Source of the DNA: Planotetraspora kaengkrachanensis
GTDB taxonomy: Bacteria; Actinomycetota; Actinomycetes; Streptosporangiales; Streptosporangiaceae
Direction: 5' to 3'
DNA: 64,000 nt
NCBI RefSeq assembly: GCF_016862895.1
Contig: NZ_BONV01000014.1
Coordinates: 124,001-188,000 of the forward strand
The notes under the pieces: generated by a model
Told to the model about the DNA's origin: nothing
What the model saw: only the letters and a program-made list of their open reading frames with translations
The model's database searches: none
In this document: positions 17,348 to 26,309 of the stretch, piece after piece
How the letters are laid out: each line of letters opens with the position of its first letter
How positions within the stretch are numbered: position 1 is the first letter of the stretch
Position numbers and translations under genes: made by a program

Positions 17348-18174
17348 TCGGTCCTCCCCGGCAGGATGGCGCGCGGTTGGGACGGCCCCGCGTCGCGCAG
17401 TCGCCACTCCCGTGGGTAGCCCAGGGAGACCTCCTCGAACCGGACACCGTCGTACCAGGTCGTCCTCGGAATGTGCAGGTGACCGTAGACGACGGCCGTG
17501 GCCTGGAAACGCGTGTGCCAGTCGGCGGTCCGCTCGGTGCCGCACCACATGGCGAACTCGGGGTGGTGCAGGATGGCCGTCGGCTCGCGCACGGGCGGGA
17601 AGTGGTTGACCAGAACCGTGGGCAGCCCGATCTCCGCCAGGCGGCGCTCCGTGTACTCGACCCTCGCGTGGCACCAGGCCTCTCGCGAGGGGTAGGGGTC
17701 CGGATGCAGGACGAACTCGTCGGAGCAGACGACGCCCGTCCCGTATGCGTAGTCGAGGCCCTCGTCCTTCGTCGAGGCCCCGGTGGGAAGGAAGCTGTAG
17801 TCGTAGAGCACGAACAGGGGTGCGACGGCGACTGGTCCGTCCGGGCCATGCCACACGGGATACGGGTCCTCGGGCGTGGCCACCTGGAGATCACGGCAGA
17901 TGCGAACGAGGTGCTCATAGCGCAGCGCACCGCGCAGAGTGACCGGATCGGGTGCCGTGGTCCACAGTTCGTGGTTGCCGGGAGCCCAGATCACCTTCGC
18001 GTACCGGTCGGCGAGCGTGCCGAGCGCCCACTCGACGTCGGCGGGCGTCTCGGCGACGTCACCGGCCACGATCAGCCAGTCGCCGGGCGCTTCGGGCCGG
18101 AGCGCGGTGACGATCTCTCGGTTCTCCGGATAACCGATGTGCAGGTCGCTGATCGCGTACAGCGTTCCGGTCAC
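17344..18174 (-). CDS. Calcineurin-like metallophosphoesterase
   Basis: A 276-residue metallophosphoesterase with all core motifs: SDLHIGYP, GDVAET, GNHELW, a His in NHFPP and GHLHIPR. No signal peptide. This type is repeatedly found next to Sfp-type phosphopantetheinyl transferases in actinomycetes, sometimes within natural-product loci, but the substrate is unknown. It is upstream of and overlapping the transferase gene. Confidence 0.9.
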   Translation of the reverse strand: MTGTLYAISDLHIGYPENREIVTALRPEAPGDWLIVAGDVAETPADVEWALGTLADRYAKVIWAPGNHELWTTAPDPVTLRGALRYEHLVRICRDLQVATPEDPYPVWHGPDGPVAVAPLFVLYDYSFLPTGASTKDEGLDYAYGTGVVCSDEFVLHPDPYPSREAWCHARVEYTERRLAEIGLPTVLVNHFPPVREPTAILHHPEFAMWCGTERTADWHTRFQATAVVYGHLHIPRTTWYDGVRFEEVSLGYPREWRLRDAGPSQPRAILPGRTE

Positions 18175-18210
18175 CGGGCGGCCTCGCCGTGTCTCACGCC
18201 GTGGCGCCGA

Positions 18211-18504
18211 TCATGAGACGTCCTCCTGCCAGTTCACGACGAGTTCGTTCCGCTGGCCGAAGCGCTCCAGGTGGCGGCCGAGGACGTCCTGCACGATGGC
18301 GAGGGACGCAGCGTCCGTGGCGGTGGCCCGCATGATCAGACGGTCCGCCTCTGTGCTGAGGACGCCCTCCCCGGCGGGGAAAGTGAGGCGGTACCCGTCG
18401 CCGGGCAGGTCCTCGACCGGGACCTTGCGGCCCAGGTGCGACGCGAGCTGCTTGGCGTACCGGGCGGCGGTTTCGGTGGCGACGTGCGCGGTCGAACTGG
18501 GCAT
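18211..18504 (-). CDS. DUF2218 protein
   Basis: A 97-residue protein matching DUF2218: an N-terminal helical part with ARYAKQLASHLGRK, then LTFPAGEGVLS and a C-terminal helix ending NELVVNWQ. Members often occur near siderophore or iron-transport genes, but nothing of that kind is adjacent here except the phosphopantetheinyl transferase unit 36 bases downstream. An AGGAGG-like ribosome region precedes the ATG. Function unknown. Confidence 0.83.
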   Translation of the reverse strand: MPSSTAHVATETAARYAKQLASHLGRKVPVEDLPGDGYRLTFPAGEGVLSTEADRLIMRATATDAASLAIVQDVLGRHLERFGQRNELVVNWQEDVS

Positions 18505-18659
18505 GGTCGACAGCCTCCTATGATCAGGCCCTCGGGGGCAAAGCCAAAGGGCGTTCAGCACTAGTGCCGACAAACTTGAGTGCTCAAATATTTCGAGGCT
18601 CGGCGGCGAAAGGCTCATGCCTGCAACAAGCGCGCCGGGCCGGCGGCCGCGCTCAGCCG

Positions 18660-19976
18660 TCAGCTCAGACGACGCCGTACGGTGGCGACGGAAACAGCCG
18701 CGCCCGCGGACAGCAGCACGGCGAAACCGATGATGGCGGGCTCGATCCCGACCCATTGGGTGGCGAGGCTGAACAGGATGACGGGAACGCCCATTCCGAC
18801 GTAGGCGATGACGAAGAACACCGCCAGCACTCCCGCACGCGACTCCGGTACGGCCACGCCCGCGACCTGGCCGACGCTCGCCTTGAACAGCAGCCCCGAG
18901 CCGGCTCCCGCCGCGGCGGACGCGATGAGGTACAACCACAACGCCGGATGCGAGAGCGAGACCGCGACGAGGGCCAAGCCCACCGGGAAGAGGATGATTC
19001 CGGCCGCCAGGAGACGGCGGACGGCCGCCCCGCCCATCGTGAGCTGCCCGACGGCCGCCGAGCCGAAGGACACGAAGCCCGCGACGCCGCCCACGAGCGG
19101 GGAGGCGATCCCGAGCCGGCCACGGATCATGACGGCGCCCAGCGACGAGAACAGGCCGAGTGCGGCGAACGCGACGAAGGCCATCCCGCTGGCACCGGCG
19201 AACATGCTCGCGCCGGCCGGTCGAAGGGCGAAGCGGGCGGGCCGCTCCCGTACGGCCGACCCGGAGTCGACGGTCTCCGGGCTGCGGAGCACCAGCACCA
19301 GGAACACCGCCATGACCGCGCAGAAGGCGGCCTGGGTGGCGACCAGCGGCGCCGGAGCCCACTGGGCGATGATCCCCGCGATCAGCGGGCCGAGTGCCAG
19401 ACCGCCGAGGTTGGCGGCCGTCGTCACGATCCCGGGCACCCCCGAGGCCGGCCGGTCCGGATGCGATCGGCCGTACAGGTCGGCGATATAGGTGGTCGCG
19501 GTTGAGGCCATCAGGCCGATGCCCACGCCGGTGAGGACACGCCCGACCAGCAGTCCGGGCAGGGACGGCCACACGATGAGCACCACGGCCGACGCGATGG
19601 CCACAGAAAGCGCTGACGCGATCACCCGGCGGCGACCATGGACGTCCGACAGGTGTCCCAGGCCGAGGAAACCGGCCGAGGCGCCGACGACGAGCAGCGC
19701 GAAGGCGACGGTCACCGTCGTCGGGCCGAACCCGTCCCGCGCCTGATAGAGCGGCCACAGCGGGGTGGGCGCGGTGCCGAACCCCATCTGTGCGGCGAAC
19801 GCTCCGGCGGCGAACCAGAAGGCGGTGCCCTGCGAGGCTCGAGCCCTCCCGGAGAAGCCGGCCCCGCCGCCCGCCGCCGCAGGAGCCGCCGCCGAGACCG
19901 GCCCCGTACGCGGATGCTGGGGGGAAACGTCCCGCTTGTCGGCGGGGGAGAGAGCGGGCACGGCTGGTCCGATCAC
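18660..19976 (-). CDS. MFS transporter (drug/metabolite exporter type)
   Basis: A 438-residue major facilitator with about 12 membrane helices. The loop between helices 2 and 3 carries GHLSDVHGRRRV, the MFS signature, and helix 5 contains the antiporter-like GRVLTGVGIGL segment. A Pro/Ala-rich cytoplasmic tail of about 45 residues precedes helix 1. Divergent from a LysR regulator with a 100-base gap, which suggests the regulator controls export of an unknown compound. Confidence 0.88.
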   Translation of the reverse strand: MIGPAVPALSPADKRDVSPQHPRTGPVSAAAPAAAGGGAGFSGRARASQGTAFWFAAGAFAAQMGFGTAPTPLWPLYQARDGFGPTTVTVAFALLVVGASAGFLGLGHLSDVHGRRRVIASALSVAIASAVVLIVWPSLPGLLVGRVLTGVGIGLMASTATTYIADLYGRSHPDRPASGVPGIVTTAANLGGLALGPLIAGIIAQWAPAPLVATQAAFCAVMAVFLVLVLRSPETVDSGSAVRERPARFALRPAGASMFAGASGMAFVAFAALGLFSSLGAVMIRGRLGIASPLVGGVAGFVSFGSAAVGQLTMGGAAVRRLLAAGIILFPVGLALVAVSLSHPALWLYLIASAAAGAGSGLLFKASVGQVAGVAVPESRAGVLAVFFVIAYVGMGVPVILFSLATQWVGIEPAIIGFAVLLSAGAAVSVATVRRRLS

Positions 19977-20076
19977 TTGGCTGGCGGTCGTACCTCACCA
20001 GGGTGGTGGCCGGGAAGCGATCGCGTCCAATGACTGTTACTGCTGGGCTCCATCTCCAACTGTGATAATCGGGGTC

Positions 20077-20982
20077 ATGGAGTTGCGTCACCTGGAGTAC
20101 TTCGTCGCGGTCGCGGAGGAGCTGAACTTCACCCGGGCGGCGCGCAGGCTCCACGTCGTCCAGTCGGGCGTGTCGGCGGCCATCCGGTCCCTGGAGCGGG
20201 AGATGGGCGTCACGCTGTTCGACCGGACCTCCCAGCGGGTGGTGCTGTCGGATGCGGGCGCCGCCCTCCTCCCCGAGGCCCGCGCCACTCTCGACGCCGC
20301 CCGAGCGGCGCGTGAGGCGGTGCAGGCCGTCGGCCAGGGACTGCGGGGGACGGTGAACATCGGCAGCATGACCTCCGTCCACGTCGTCGACCTGCCCGGG
20401 CTCCTCGGCCGGTTCCGCCAGGAGCATCCGGGCGTGACGATCCGCATACGCGTGGCGCCGAGCGGGTCCGCGGGGCTCGCCCAGGCGCTGGTGTCCGGCG
20501 AGCTCGACGTGGCGTTCCTGTCGTTGCCGGGCCCGCCGCCCACTGGTGTGGCGCTGCGGCGGCTCGCGGTGGTACCGCTGGTGCTCGTGGTGCGCGCCGA
20601 CCACCCGCTCGCGGGTGAGCGGAGTGTGCCGCTCGCCCGCATCGTGAACGAGGAGTTCATCGACTTCCCGCCCGGCTACGGCAACCGCGCGGTCGTCGAC
20701 CGCGCGTTCGCGGCGGCGGGTGCCGAGCGCCGCGTGACGGCGGAGGTCCACGACATCGCCACGGGAGCCGCGTTCGTACGGCACGGCCTCGGCGTGGCGT
20801 TCCTCCCCGAGTTCGCCGTGCCCGACACCCGGGACATCGCCGCGCTGAGCGTCTCCGACGTCACGCTCACCTGGTCGCTCTCGGTGGCGACGGTCTCGAC
20901 GCGGCGGCCGAACGCGGCCGTGCGCGCGCTGCTCGATCTCGTGGATCAGCACGTGAGCGACACGACCGCGGTCGAATCCTGA
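20077..20982 (+). CDS. LysR-family transcriptional regulator
   Basis: A 301-residue LysR regulator. The winged helix at residues 1-60 is textbook (LRHLEYFVAVAEELNFTRAA then LHVVQSGVSAAIRSLE), followed by the periplasmic-binding-like effector domain. I chose the ATG at 20077 because the protein then begins exactly at the usual MELRHL. It is divergent from the MFS gene, the common arrangement for a LysR target. I could not settle a T-N11-A operator in the gap. Confidence 0.93.
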   Translation: MELRHLEYFVAVAEELNFTRAARRLHVVQSGVSAAIRSLEREMGVTLFDRTSQRVVLSDAGAALLPEARATLDAARAAREAVQAVGQGLRGTVNIGSMTSVHVVDLPGLLGRFRQEHPGVTIRIRVAPSGSAGLAQALVSGELDVAFLSLPGPPPTGVALRRLAVVPLVLVVRADHPLAGERSVPLARIVNEEFIDFPPGYGNRAVVDRAFAAAGAERRVTAEVHDIATGAAFVRHGLGVAFLPEFAVPDTRDIAALSVSDVTLTWSLSVATVSTRRPNAAVRALLDLVDQHVSDTTAVES

Positions 20983-20989
20983 CCCGCTC

Positions 20990-23900
20990 CTAACCCGCCG
21001 CGGTTCCCACCGGCTCGGGGACCCGCTCGGGAACCGGCGGTACGGCGCGCCGGAGCCGTCGCCTCTCCTTGCGGTTCTCGACCATCGTGTAGAGGGTCGG
21101 GACCAGGATCAGCGTGAGCGCTGTGGAGCTGACCAGGCCGCCGATCACCACGACGGCGAGCGGCTTGGAGATGAACCCGCCGCCTCCGGTGATGCCGAGG
21201 GCCATGGGCAGCAGCGCGAAGATGGTGGCCAGGGCGGTCATCAGGATCGGGCGCAACCGCCTTCTGCCGCCCTCGACCACGGCGTCGTGCAGGGACATGC
21301 CCTGGTCCCGGTACTGGTTGATCAGGTCGAGCAGGACGATGGCGTTGGTCACCACGATGCCGACGAGCATCAGCATGCCGATCATCGCGGCCAGGCCGAG
21401 TGACGTGCCGGTGATCAGCAGGAGTCCGAGCGCGCCAGTCGCGGCGAACGGGATGGAGACCAGGAGCACCAGCGGCTGGATCAGGCTCCGGAAGGTGGCC
21501 ACCATGATGAGGAACACCAGCGCCACCGCCGCCACCAGGGCGAGGCCGAGACTGCCGAAGGCCTCCTCCTGGTCCGCGCTGACACCGCCGATCTCGTAGG
21601 TGGCGCCGCCCGGCAATGTCAGCGCCTCGAGCCGCTTCTTCAGATCGGCGGAGGTGGCGCCCAGGTCGGAGCCTTCGGCCTTGCCGGACACGGTGGCGCT
21701 GCGCTTGCCGTCGATGCGCGTGAGAGAGACGGGCCCCTCGACTTCGCGGACGGTCGCCACGTCGGAGACAGTGGTCGTGCCGGCGAGCCTGAGGTTCCTG
21801 AGCGCAGTCAGCGACGCGGGGGTGCCGACCGGTCGCACGATCACGGCGGCGGTCCCTCCGTCGAGGTTCAGCTGCGTGACGGTGCTGCCGCGCAACGCCT
21901 GAGTCACGGCCTGCCCGACGGCGATCTCCGTGAGCCCGTGCGCGGCGGCCTTCTTCCTGTCCACCGTCACCTCAACCCGGGGCGCGGTGTCGGCGATGGT
22001 GGTGGTCACCTCGGTCACGCCGGACATCCCGGACATGGCCTGCTGCACCTGCTTCGTGGCGGCCGTGAGGGCGTCCTGCTCGGCGGCCTGGACGACGACC
22101 TCGAGCCCGTCGCCGCCGAGACCGCCGGACTGCCCGACCTGGATCTCGCCGATCGCGGGCAGCTTCCCGATGCGCTCGCGCAACGAGGTCTCCACCCCGG
22201 CGGTGTCGCTGCCCTCCTTGAGCGTGAGCGAGAAGCCCGCGCGGGCCGCCCCGCCTCCGCCGGCGTTGGCTCCGGGGCCGAGGTTGTTCCTCCCGCCGAC
22301 GGTGACCTGGTAGGACTCGACCTGCTTCGTGCTCGTGATCACCTGCTCGACCTGCGCGGCCTTCGCGTCGGCGGTCGCGAGGGACGTGCCGACCGGCAGG
22401 GTCTGAGTGATGTTGATCGTGGCCTGGCCGGACTGGTCGATGAAGCTCGTGTGGATCCGTGGAACCAGGGCGAGGGTCCCCACGAAGACGACCAGAGCCG
22501 CGGCCACGATCCTGAGCCTGTGCTCGGTCGCGTATCGGATGACCGGGACGTACGCCCGCTGGAGCCACCCGTTACGCTCCCGCTCCTCGGCCTGGGTACG
22601 GATCGTTTCCGCGTCGGCGCCCCGCGGCGCCTTCATGAACCAGTAGGCGAGCACGGGGACCATGGTGAGGGCCACGAGCAGCGAGGCCAGCAGCGCCACG
22701 GTCACCGTGACCGCGAACGGGCTGAAGAGCTCGCCGACGAGACCGCCCGTGAACGCGATCGGCAGGAACACCGCGACCGTCGTGAGCGTCGACGCGGTCA
22801 CCGCGCCCGCCACCTCGCGGACGGCGTTCTCCACCGCCTGCCGCTTGGCCTCGCCGTACGACAGGTGGCGCTTGATGTTCTCCAGCACCACGATCGAGTC
22901 GTCGACGACGCGGCCGATCGCGATGGTCAGCGCACCGAGGGTCAGCATGTTCAGCGAGTAGTCGCGGGCCCACAGGGCGATCAGCGCGATGAGCACCGAC
23001 AGGGGGATCGACAACGCCGTCACGATCGTCGAGCGGATCGACAGAAGAAAGACGAGGATGACCAGGACGGCCATCACCAGGCCGAGCAGTCCTTCGGTGG
23101 TCAGGCTCTCGATGGCCTCACGTACAGAGGGCGCCTGGTCGAAGACCACGGTGAGCTGGGTGTCGCCGCCGAGCGCCCGGGTGAGCTCGGGCAGTTTCGA
23201 CCTGACGGCATCGGAGATGGACACCGCGTTGCCGCCCGACTTCATCGTGATCGACACGGCCAGGCTCGGCTTGCCGTTCGTCCTGGTCAGCGTGGTGGAG
23301 TCGGCGAGTCCGAGGGAGACCTTCGCGACGTCGCCGAGCCGTACCGGCGCGGAGGCGGCCACCTGGCGCCCGCCCATGCGTCCCGCCGGAGTCCCGGCGG
23401 CCCCGCCGCCGGAAGCGGCCCCGCCGGACGAGACCGAGGGTGCGGCGGTGAGGTAGAGGTTCTTCAGGTCGTCCACGCCGGTGAAGCCCTTGCCTACCTG
23501 CACGGTCAGCGTCCGGTCCGACTGGGTCAGGGTGCCGGCGGGCACGGGGGAGCCGGCCGCCTGGATGGCGCCCGCGACGGCCGCCGCGGTCAGCCCGTGG
23601 CGGGCCAGCTTGTCGTCGTCCGGGGTGACGGTGACGACCTGGTCGCGTGCCCCGCTGACGGAGACGTCCCTGACCCCGTCGATCCCGCTGAGCGCCGGGG
23701 CGACCTGGGAGTTCAGCTTCGCGGCGAGCGCCCGCTGGTCCCCGGTCGAGCCGGCGGCGAGCTGGACGACCGGGAGGTCGTCGGTGCTTCCGGCAAGGAC
23801 CTGGGGCTCGACTCCGTCGGGCAGTTGCGCGGAGACCCGCCCGATCGCCTGCTGGATCTGGGCCTGGGCGGCGTCGATGTCGGCGCCGAAGTCGAACGCC

Positions 23901-24181
23901 ACCCCGACCGTCGAGCCGGACTCCCTGGACGTCGAGGTGACCCCGGTGACTCCCGCCAGGCCGCGGACCGCGTCCTCCAGCGGCATGGTCACCTGCTCCT
24001 CGACGATCTGCGGCGCGACTCCGGGGTACGACGACACGATCGAAACCGAGGGCAGGGATATCGAGGGCAGCAACTGCTGCTTGATCGCCGGGATCGTGTA
24101 CGCGCCGAACCCGACCACCATGATGGTCAGGAGCGCGACCAGCCCCCGGTTGGCGAGGCTCAATCTGGTCAGAAAGGACAT
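20990..24181 (-). CDS. RND-family efflux permease (SwrC/AcrB-like)
   Basis: A 1063-residue resistance-nodulation-division pump in two homologous halves, each with a large extracytoplasmic loop and six helices. The proton-relay segment GRVVDDSIVVLENI is present in helix 4 of the first half. Of the Gram-positive SwrC/MmpL-neighbour type rather than a tripartite system: no adaptor or outer-membrane factor gene is near. It lies downstream of a histidine kinase-response regulator pair on the same strand, after a 185-base gap, suggesting regulated expression. It converges on the LysR gene. Confidence 0.92.
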   Translation of the reverse strand: MSFLTRLSLANRGLVALLTIMVVGFGAYTIPAIKQQLLPSISLPSVSIVSSYPGVAPQIVEEQVTMPLEDAVRGLAGVTGVTSTSRESGSTVGVAFDFGADIDAAQAQIQQAIGRVSAQLPDGVEPQVLAGSTDDLPVVQLAAGSTGDQRALAAKLNSQVAPALSGIDGVRDVSVSGARDQVVTVTPDDDKLARHGLTAAAVAGAIQAAGSPVPAGTLTQSDRTLTVQVGKGFTGVDDLKNLYLTAAPSVSSGGAASGGGAAGTPAGRMGGRQVAASAPVRLGDVAKVSLGLADSTTLTRTNGKPSLAVSITMKSGGNAVSISDAVRSKLPELTRALGGDTQLTVVFDQAPSVREAIESLTTEGLLGLVMAVLVILVFLLSIRSTIVTALSIPLSVLIALIALWARDYSLNMLTLGALTIAIGRVVDDSIVVLENIKRHLSYGEAKRQAVENAVREVAGAVTASTLTTVAVFLPIAFTGGLVGELFSPFAVTVTVALLASLLVALTMVPVLAYWFMKAPRGADAETIRTQAEERERNGWLQRAYVPVIRYATEHRLRIVAAALVVFVGTLALVPRIHTSFIDQSGQATINITQTLPVGTSLATADAKAAQVEQVITSTKQVESYQVTVGGRNNLGPGANAGGGGAARAGFSLTLKEGSDTAGVETSLRERIGKLPAIGEIQVGQSGGLGGDGLEVVVQAAEQDALTAATKQVQQAMSGMSGVTEVTTTIADTAPRVEVTVDRKKAAAHGLTEIAVGQAVTQALRGSTVTQLNLDGGTAAVIVRPVGTPASLTALRNLRLAGTTTVSDVATVREVEGPVSLTRIDGKRSATVSGKAEGSDLGATSADLKKRLEALTLPGGATYEIGGVSADQEEAFGSLGLALVAAVALVFLIMVATFRSLIQPLVLLVSIPFAATGALGLLLITGTSLGLAAMIGMLMLVGIVVTNAIVLLDLINQYRDQGMSLHDAVVEGGRRRLRPILMTALATIFALLPMALGITGGGGFISKPLAVVVIGGLVSSTALTLILVPTLYTMVENRKERRRLRRAVPPVPERVPEPVGTAAG

Positions 24182-24366
24182 CGTTCCGCTTCTCTTCAGG
24201 TGACCCGGGGCTCATGCGATTGGCGAGCGAGGCCCGGGGCCGACGGCAGCCCGTCGTGACGCAATCAAGGCTCGCGTGCGCAGGGAGCCGACTCGCCCGA
24301 CGCGAGGACGGTCTTCGGGTACCGCGATCGCAGTACCGCTCCGCGGCCGTTACGACGGAGGCCGCA
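24182..24366 (-). other. Leader between response regulator and RND pump
   Basis: A 185-base gap upstream of the pump gene with no credible reading frame. A CCTGAAGAGAAGCGG stretch on the minus strand gives the pump a purine-rich ribosome site. I could not identify a direct-repeat binding site for the response regulator or a clear promoter. Confidence 0.4.
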
Positions 24367-25050
24367 TCACCGCGATCCCGGGCGCACCAGCCCGGTCTCG
24401 TACGCGATGATCACCACTTGTGCGCGGTCGTGCGCGCCGAGCTTGAGCATCGCCCGGTTGACGTGTGTCTTCGCGGTCGTCCTGCTGATGCTGAGCCGGT
24501 CGGCGATCTCGTCGTTGGTCAGGCCGGCCGCCACGAGCGTCATCACCTCGCGCTCACGGTCGGTGAGGGAGTCGAGGTCCTCGGGCACGTGCTCCATGGT
24601 GGACGCCGGACCGGCGAGGAACCGGGCGATCAGCGCCTTCGTCGCCACCGGCGACAGTAGCGAGTCGCCGCGCGCGATCAGCCGGATCGCGTCGTGGAGC
24701 TCAGCGGCCTCCACGCTCTTGCCGAGGAACCCGCTCGCCCCCGCCCGTAGCGCGGCGAACACGTACTCGTCGATCTCGAAGGTGGTCAGGACCAGCACCT
24801 TGACGGGGGACAGCTCGCCGTCCGAGGTGATCGCCCGGGTCGCGGCCAGGCCGTCCATCCCGGGCATGCGGATGTCCATGAGCACCACGTCGGCCCGGGT
24901 CGACCTCGCGAGCCGTACGGCCTCGTCGCCGGTGGCCGCCTGGCCCACCACCGTGAGGTCGGGCGCGGTGTCGACGAGGATCTGGAACCCCGCCCTGACC
25001 AGCGCCTGGTCGTCGGCGATGACGATGCGAATCGGGGCGGTCCCCGTCAC
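24367..25050 (-). CDS. NarL/LuxR-type response regulator
   Basis: A 227-residue response regulator. The receiver domain (1-120) has the acidic pocket VIADDQ, phospho-acceptor Asp in VLMDIRMPG and the conserved Lys after the last strands; the LuxR-type helix-turn-helix is LTDREREVMTLVAAGLTNDE near residues 158-177. Its GTG start overlaps the kinase stop (GTGA), so they form a coupled pair. The likely target is the RND pump downstream. Confidence 0.94.
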   Translation of the reverse strand: MTGTAPIRIVIADDQALVRAGFQILVDTAPDLTVVGQAATGDEAVRLARSTRADVVLMDIRMPGMDGLAATRAITSDGELSPVKVLVLTTFEIDEYVFAALRAGASGFLGKSVEAAELHDAIRLIARGDSLLSPVATKALIARFLAGPASTMEHVPEDLDSLTDREREVMTLVAAGLTNDEIADRLSISRTTAKTHVNRAMLKLGAHDRAQVVIIAYETGLVRPGSR

Positions 25051-26252
25051 GGCGTGCTCACCCCCAGGGCCGCGGGGAGCACGGCCAGCACCCGGAAGCC
25101 GCCCGTCACGGATGGGCCGGTGGTGAACGTCCCGCCGACGGACAGGGCGCGTTCCCGCATGCCGACCAGCCCGTGGCCCGCAGGACCGGCCCCGGGGGGA
25201 GCCTTGAGTGGGCCGCCGTCGTCGGCGACGTCCACCACGAGATCCCGCGGCGTGTAGGCGATCCGGACGGTGGCACGGGCACGCGGGGCGTGCTTGCTGA
25301 CGTTGGTCAGCGCCTCCTGCGTCACCCGGAAGGCGGCCAGCTCGACCGGCGCGGGCAGCGGGCGCGGATCGCCCTCCGTCCGGAAGTCGACGGCGAGCCC
25401 GGCGGCCGTGAACGAACCGATGAGGTCGTCGAGCCGGTCGAGCCCCGGCGCCGGTTCCGTGACCAGCTCATTGAGCGGCTCGTCCTGGCTTCCCGGCCGG
25501 CGGAGCAGGCCCACGGTGGTCCGCAGCTCCTCCAGGGCGGCGCGGCCCGCGAGCCTGATGTGCCCCAGCGCCTCGCGTGCCTGGGCCGGCTCGTCGTCGA
25601 GAACGTGCGCGGCGACCTGCGACTGGACGTTGATGAGGGCGATGTGGTGCGCCAAGACGTCGTGGAGTTCCCTGGCGATCCGCAGGCGTTCCTCCATGAC
25701 CCTGCGCTCGGCCTCCTCCTCGCGCGTCTGCTCGGCCCGGCGCGCCCGTTCCTCGATGGCGGCCACATACGCGCGCCGGCTGCGCAGCGCGTCGCCCGCC
25801 GCGGTGGCCATGCCCAGCCAGGCGACCAGGCCCACGATCTCGGGATGGAGCCATGTCTCATCCGAGGCCAGCATCCGGCTCACCGCGAGGGTGAGTGCGG
25901 CCGCAGTTCCCGCAATCCACGCCGTCCTGCGCGGCACGAGTGTCGCGGCGGAGAAGGCGGCCACCACGGCGACGAGGATGAGAGGGCTCCGGGACGACGC
26001 GACCGCGTCGTGCACGACGGTCCCGGTCACGGTGACGGCGAGGACGCCGAGCGGCCATCGCCGGCGGAAGGCCAGGGCGCCGCACACCACCGCCCCGGTC
26101 ACCGCCAGCCCCGGCGTCAGCTCGGGCCCCGGGCCCGGCCCCGCGGACGTCGCCGTGAGGATGACCGCGTACACGAAGACGGCCACGGCGGTGTCGAAGA
26201 GGTACGGCCGCGCCCGCAGTGCCTGTTTCAGGGACGCTCTCAGGTGCTGCAC
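25047..26252 (-). CDS. Two-component sensor histidine kinase (HisKA_3 type)
   Basis: A 401-residue kinase with an N-terminal membrane region of about five helices (residues 18-160), then a coiled segment and the HisKA_3 phospho-acceptor motif ELHDVLAHH, followed by the HATPase domain with VADDGG and GHGLVGMRER. There is no large extracellular sensor, so it probably senses through the membrane, as in many DesK-like kinases of cell-envelope stress systems. The downstream RND pump fits such a role. Confidence 0.92.
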   Translation of the reverse strand: MQHLRASLKQALRARPYLFDTAVAVFVYAVILTATSAGPGPGPELTPGLAVTGAVVCGALAFRRRWPLGVLAVTVTGTVVHDAVASSRSPLILVAVVAAFSAATLVPRRTAWIAGTAAALTLAVSRMLASDETWLHPEIVGLVAWLGMATAAGDALRSRRAYVAAIEERARRAEQTREEEAERRVMEERLRIARELHDVLAHHIALINVQSQVAAHVLDDEPAQAREALGHIRLAGRAALEELRTTVGLLRRPGSQDEPLNELVTEPAPGLDRLDDLIGSFTAAGLAVDFRTEGDPRPLPAPVELAAFRVTQEALTNVSKHAPRARATVRIAYTPRDLVVDVADDGGPLKAPPGAGPAGHGLVGMRERALSVGGTFTTGPSVTGGFRVLAVLPAALGVSTP

Positions 26253-26309
26253 CCGTCCACGCTAGGGCCGCTCCGCGGCACGCTCGTCGTCCCCACGTAC
26301 CGGTCGCGA

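Noticed and set aside
21938-24259. 773-codon frame on the plus strand opposite the RND pump
   Set aside because: Antisense shadow; composition is Arg/Gly/Asp/His-rich without recognisable domains, while the minus strand gives a complete RND protein.
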